The translations under genes and the position numbers were made by a program. Positions 59,824 through 64,000 of a stretch of DNA of 64,000 nucleotides are shown piece by piece (position 1 is the stretch's first letter; each line of letters begins with the position of its first letter). Source of the DNA: Planctomycetota bacterium (GTDB lineage Bacteria > Planctomycetota > UBA11346); assembly GCA_028280785.1 (NCBI GenBank), contig JANQLF010000055.1, positions 1 to 64,000 of the forward strand, given 5' to 3'. Below the pieces are notes generated by a model. The model was not told the origin of the DNA. It was given only the letters and a program-made list of their open reading frames with translations, and ran no database searches.

Positions 59824-62244
59824 TTAATTACGCAGTTCACTGCGCAAAGATTTATAGCGCTCTCTCATATGCGCAGGCATGTTTTCATACAGCAATAAAA
59901 CATAATCAATTAATTTGAGAGCCTTATCTGAATCCTTCAGTTTGTGAAGACACTGGGCAATATACCACTTAGCCAAGAGCCAATCCTCTTTCCCCTCAGG
60001 CAATGACTTGACTAATGTACGCCAATTATGAAGTGCTTGCTCATAGTTCTTTTGTTTGATAAGGCACTGATTATAAAGCAGTTGTACTTCCCATGTTTGC
60101 TGTGCATTTTTGGGGAATTCAGCAATTAATGACAATGCGCCCTGGACTCGATTCTCTTCCACCAATAAACGCGCATAATTATAACGCAAACTATGTAAAG
60201 AAGCGTCATCAAATCGAGGCCGCATATACACCAGCGATTTATCAAAAAAGTAAATCGCATCCTCAACAAATTGCTTGCCTGTTCGTTGCTGAGACAAATG
60301 TTGAAAGTATCGTGCCGTATTTACATAACGCTCTAACTCCCAATCATTCGCAACATCCGTTGATTTAATGCGTTTCACTAATTGTTCATGAAACTGCAAG
60401 GTCTTATGCTCTGCATATTTTTCCAGCAAATAATAGTCTAGAATACGTAAACGGTCAGCTGCAATTAATTGTTCTTGCCGAACATAACGAACCAACGCTG
60501 CTTGTTGCATCAAAAGTTGATCTGATTCTGCTTTAATCCCCAAATAGCGAAACACTAGAAATTCAAGCGCTTGTTGATCTATATCTTTTAATTGCTGCTT
60601 AAATGACTTTATGTTGTCAACCCATTTCTGTTCATCATCGTCCTCTGATCGACAACAACGTTGATATGCAGATAAAAGTGCCGCTTCATCTTGGAAGGCC
60701 AATATCGATTTAAGCACATCACCAGCCGCATCCGCAAAAAACCAATGCTGCTGCTCTAGTGATACTAAATAGCTACGGTATAAGAGTCGATGCAGTGATT
60801 TGTTCGCATGATTGTTATAGAGCTTAAAAAATGATCGATAATTTTCACTAACAACTTTAACATTATCGATCATAAGTACATTCGTTTGAGATAACCACAA
60901 ACGTAATGCCGCATCAGCAAGTCGCTCATCCTCTAATTGTGGTAAAATTGTATTCAATGTTTGGAACGACTCTACAATTTGGCCTTCTTTCTGTTGAGCA
61001 ATATGTAATTTCAAATTTAACAAATGAAATAATCTCTTATTGGCACGAAGCTCTGGATGCTTGAGCGCTTTTTTATAGCCGGTCAATGCTAATGCGAAAT
61101 TTTTATCGGCATATGCTTTCTCAGCCTCAGCTAAGACTTCAAATCCCTGAGACATCTCCTGCATATGCGCGAGTTTTATAATATAGGGGAAGCAGAACTC
61201 TGCGTACTCACTTCCCTCTTCAAATAATGCATCTATGTGCTCTTGCGCCATTCCAGACCATAAGGGCTCAGATCTATAAGGTTGAGCATCTTTAAGCAGG
61301 TCCATGCACAGACCTAGCAATTGATAACGCAGTAGTTGCCATTCTTTTGACGATTCTGCATAGGAGATAACATAGGTGTGTAAGGACAAAGCCAAATCCA
61401 TGCGCTCTTTATACGATTTCACTAAACGCAAATGCTCATTCCATATTTTTGCAGCCAATGAAATAGGTAGCTTCTCAATTTCACTTTCAACATCATCTAA
61501 CAAATACATCGCTTCGATGCGATCCCCTAACTGTTCATCAATACGGCAAACAGCGATTAAAGCACGAACAAATAAGACTGAGTATACCGGTCTATCTAAG
61601 AAATGCTCAAGCTGAACACGTGCATCCTCCCATAAGTCCATTTTTTCTTCAGCAGGACTCAATTCAGCTAAATAATACTGAGACCAAGCCAAGCTATAGC
61701 GTAAGCGATCAGACTGTCGAACTTGTTCAAGGTAAAAAGAACGGCCTGCGCCAACTGGAACACTCTTTTTTCTATCGCCTTGGCGCTCATAAAGCTTGCG
61801 AATATTTTTAACTAATTGGCTCAGCTGCTGATACAAACCTTCATGCAATTGCTGCTCATAGGCGAATTCGAGTAAAGCAAATCGCAATAATGCATAATCA
61901 ATTGACAGAGAAAGGTCATTGTTGTTGAGTAAACGCAAATCCTGGATAATTCGTTGACACCGCTTCCAACGGCGTTTCATCTCATCGGAATTATTAGCAA
62001 TTTTCAAGGTCCCGATAAGAAAATTCAGCTCCTGACTGCGATGTATAAACTGTTGCTGATCGTTAAGCTGTTCAGCTTGGCCATTCACCTCTTCCCAAAC
62101 CTGTAATGCCATACGCGGCAAATTAACTTGTATAAGACGCCTGATAAATAATTGCTGCTCATCGATTTTTGAAATTTGCGTTGCTGCAGTCAGCCCACAC
62201 ACAAGTAATGGCAGCATCAGGCTAGCTACGAACTTTACCATCAT
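59824..62244 (-). CDS. Secreted TPR/alpha-solenoid protein
   Basis: Signal peptide; TPR-like helices (EKAYADKNFALALTGYKKALKHPELRAN; QCLIKQKNYEQALHNWRTLVKSLPEGKEDWLLAKWYIAQCLHKLKDSDKALKLIDYVLLLYENMP). 4-bp overlap with the upstream gene. Confidence 0.8.
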   Translation of the reverse strand: MMVKFVASLMLPLLVCGLTAATQISKIDEQQLFIRRLIQVNLPRMALQVWEEVNGQAEQLNDQQQFIHRSQELNFLIGTLKIANNSDEMKRRWKRCQRIIQDLRLLNNNDLSLSIDYALLRFALLEFAYEQQLHEGLYQQLSQLVKNIRKLYERQGDRKKSVPVGAGRSFYLEQVRQSDRLRYSLAWSQYYLAELSPAEEKMDLWEDARVQLEHFLDRPVYSVLFVRALIAVCRIDEQLGDRIEAMYLLDDVESEIEKLPISLAAKIWNEHLRLVKSYKERMDLALSLHTYVISYAESSKEWQLLRYQLLGLCMDLLKDAQPYRSEPLWSGMAQEHIDALFEEGSEYAEFCFPYIIKLAHMQEMSQGFEVLAEAEKAYADKNFALALTGYKKALKHPELRANKRLFHLLNLKLHIAQQKEGQIVESFQTLNTILPQLEDERLADAALRLWLSQTNVLMIDNVKVVSENYRSFFKLYNNHANKSLHRLLYRSYLVSLEQQHWFFADAAGDVLKSILAFQDEAALLSAYQRCCRSEDDDEQKWVDNIKSFKQQLKDIDQQALEFLVFRYLGIKAESDQLLMQQAALVRYVRQEQLIAADRLRILDYYLLEKYAEHKTLQFHEQLVKRIKSTDVANDWELERYVNTARYFQHLSQQRTGKQFVEDAIYFFDKSLVYMRPRFDDASLHSLRYNYARLLVEENRVQGALSLIAEFPKNAQQTWEVQLLYNQCLIKQKNYEQALHNWRTLVKSLPEGKEDWLLAKWYIAQCLHKLKDSDKALKLIDYVLLLYENMPAHMRERYKSLRSELRN

Positions 62245-62654
62245 TGCTTACCCGCAAATGACACATTGCTGAAATCCAGTGCCGTGGTTTCATCCATCAC
62301 AGCCATAACTGACTGAAAAATCACACCCTCTTGAGCATCTATGATGATGCGCGCATCATAAAGCGAACGTAATTCCTCTAAGCGCACACGCAGACTGTGA
62401 ATATCCGAATAGGACATCCTATTACACAAGAAACCTGCATCGTCGGCCAAAATGAATATTTTTACTGTCTCAAAGTCCTGTTCACTATCTGCTTGCTCCT
62501 GGCTCATACCGGTTGATAGATCCGCATTAAAGTCTAGTTCTAAAATACCAAATTGTGCAGTGCATAAAAAGTATATCAGCAAGAGAAACACTACATCAAT
62601 CATCGCCAACATATTGTCTTCATGCCGTTGACCACGCTTTTTCAGGAGCTTCAT
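62241..62654 (-). CDS. ExbD/TolR-type biopolymer transport protein (copy 2)
   Basis: MLAMIDVVFLLLIYFLCTAQF; 4-bp overlaps with both neighbours. Confidence 0.85.
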   Translation of the reverse strand: MKLLKKRGQRHEDNMLAMIDVVFLLLIYFLCTAQFGILELDFNADLSTGMSQEQADSEQDFETVKIFILADDAGFLCNRMSYSDIHSLRVRLEELRSLYDARIIIDAQEGVIFQSVMAVMDETTALDFSNVSFAGKQ

Positions 62655-63070
62655 ACCTGCTCCTCAACGACACTAAAGCGGATTTGCCATACACCTGATT
62701 TCGCCAATGTTCCGAGTACTTCCTGGACACTTGAAAATGCTGCAAATTGGTGGATGCGTAAAACGCAAATTATTTCATCGGCCCCTCTTGTCGCAACTTG
62801 CTGGCGTAGAATCGTCTGCAAATCTCCATAGCTGCGCTTACTTTTGGCAATGATTATACTACCGTCTTTTTCCATATTGATGATAAATCGACCTTCGCGA
62901 TCAAGCACATCGTGCCCATGCTCTGCCACAGGAAGCGGCAGCTGCTCCTTCATGTCTTTATCGATCTGTGAAACAGTCATGAAGAAAATAATGAGCAAAA
63001 AAACTACATCTATCATCGCAGTTAATTTAACCTGCACTGATCGGCGCTCATAGCGCGGAGTGATATTCAT
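62651..63070 (-). CDS. ExbD/TolR-type biopolymer transport protein (copy 1)
   Basis: VKLTAMIDVVFLLIIFFMTVSQIDKDMKEQLPLPVAE. Confidence 0.93.
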   Translation of the reverse strand: MNITPRYERRSVQVKLTAMIDVVFLLIIFFMTVSQIDKDMKEQLPLPVAEHGHDVLDREGRFIINMEKDGSIIIAKSKRSYGDLQTILRQQVATRGADEIICVLRIHQFAAFSSVQEVLGTLAKSGVWQIRFSVVEEQV

Positions 63071-63897
63071 GCAGGATTATCTTCTTCACTCGTATTGTTG
63101 CCTGGTTCTGGGTTTGCTTCGGGCATGAAAACTTTTTTGACCGGAGCTGCAGGAGCAGACCCAGTGCTAACAGGCTTCACTTCTGATTTAGGAGCTACCT
63201 CAGGCTTTGTCACTTGCGCCTTTTTACGCTCAGGAAATAACAACGACTCAATACAACGTCCCACATCGGCCACCAATAACTCAATACGATTTCGTAACAT
63301 GGTATAAAATATTAAAGCCGGTAGTGCGACAATTAGTCCCATACACGTGGTCACTAATGCGCCAGAAATTCCGCCCGCTAACTCACCAGGATCAGAAACA
63401 CCGCCTTGAACCGCGAGCACATTAAATGAAGTCATCATTCCAAATACCGTACCTAAAAGTCCCAACATAGGTGCGGTATTACCGATAAATAACAGATAGT
63501 CTGCACGGCGAAATAAATCGCCGCTATAATGTGCCGCTTCTTCTTGTATGGCGACCTCACGATGTTCATCACTGGCCTCGACACCTGCACGTACCGTACT
63601 CGCCATAAGACTAGGGTTTTCCTGGCTCCAATGCAGCAGTGCGCCCTGGTCATTCAACGCATGTCTATGACCATAGCGTTCGCGCAAATCTTCAATGCTC
63701 TGGTGTTCCTGGCGTAAACGTAGATATAACTGTAATGCTAATGTTATGCACACTATACTTACTAAAATAATGGTATAGGCGACAATGCCGCCATCATTAA
63801 CCATCGACATAATGGGAACACCCTCATTTGGATCAGCATCCGCAGCTGAAAGCCCAGTCATAGCAATAAGTAGAATTCCTATACGTAACATAATCAC
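63067..63897 (-). CDS. MotA/TolQ/ExbB proton channel family protein
   Basis: NDGGIVAYTIILVSIVCITLALQLYLRLR; FIGNTAPMLGLLGTVFGMMTSFNVLA; GISGALVTTCMGLIVALPALIFYTML. Confidence 0.93.
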   Translation of the reverse strand: MIMLRIGILLIAMTGLSAADADPNEGVPIMSMVNDGGIVAYTIILVSIVCITLALQLYLRLRQEHQSIEDLRERYGHRHALNDQGALLHWSQENPSLMASTVRAGVEASDEHREVAIQEEAAHYSGDLFRRADYLLFIGNTAPMLGLLGTVFGMMTSFNVLAVQGGVSDPGELAGGISGALVTTCMGLIVALPALIFYTMLRNRIELLVADVGRCIESLLFPERKKAQVTKPEVAPKSEVKPVSTGSAPAAPVKKVFMPEANPEPGNNTSEEDNPA

Positions 63898-64000
63898 TCC
63901 TTACTGAGTAAGTCCTTTTTTAAATTAGTAATTAATTCAGCGATTGTATGTGCATCATCTTCGGACACATGCTGAACTGCATTTTGTGCCAATAAAAGAA
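63894..64000 (-). CDS. C-terminus of an upstream operon gene, continues beyond window
   Basis: Minus-strand frame LLLAQNAVQHVSEDDAHTIAELITNLKKDLLSKE* ends at the TGA in 63896-63894, overlapping the GTG start of the ExbB-like gene (GTGA). Confidence 0.6.
   Translation of the reverse strand, partial: LLLAQNAVQHVSEDDAHTIAELITNLKKDLLSKE

Noticed and set aside
1-64000. CRISPR arrays, tRNA/rRNA genes, transposases, integrases or prophage genes
   Set aside because: Looked for by eye; no regularly spaced repeats, no clear tRNA cloverleaf or rRNA-like stretch, and no mobile-element protein in the ORF track.

Overview
The window is a dense, non-mobile, roughly 42-45% GC bacterial chromosomal segment. 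Its gene content suggests a Lentisphaerae/Verrucomicrobia/Planctomycetes-type marine polysaccharide degrader (taxonomy is inference). I see about 43 credible protein genes: three Cys-type sulfatases, several secreted glycoside-hydrolase-like proteins (GH2, GH16, GH43-like, and a three-member paralogous TIM-barrel family behind a LacI regulator), a beta-helix protein, three large PQQ-like beta-propeller proteins, two PhyH dioxygenase/AraC modules, a B12-binding radical SAM protein, an ABC exporter + DUF1854 cassette, and an ExbB/ExbD/ExbD/TPR operon at the right edge. I found no tRNA, rRNA, CRISPR array, IS element or phage. The items most worth a second look are: (1) the 38.5-34.3 kb cassette, with a near-consensus promoter, a hairpin leader, an untracked 51-aa ORF with a double-glycine-like motif, a Zn-ribbon ABC exporter, DUF1854 and a membrane-anchored protein; (2) a PIG-L deacetylase whose catalytic AHxDD motif is cut off from its start codon by an in-frame TAA; (3) four convergent gene pairs whose stop codons fuse into TAATTA with no intergenic base; (4) 19-bp-phased direct repeats in AraC intergenic regions; (5) a 78-nt intergenic segment that can fold with a closed 8-bp stem; (6) a three-unit tandem-repeat surface protein. 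No searches were run; family names come from reading motifs in the translations.
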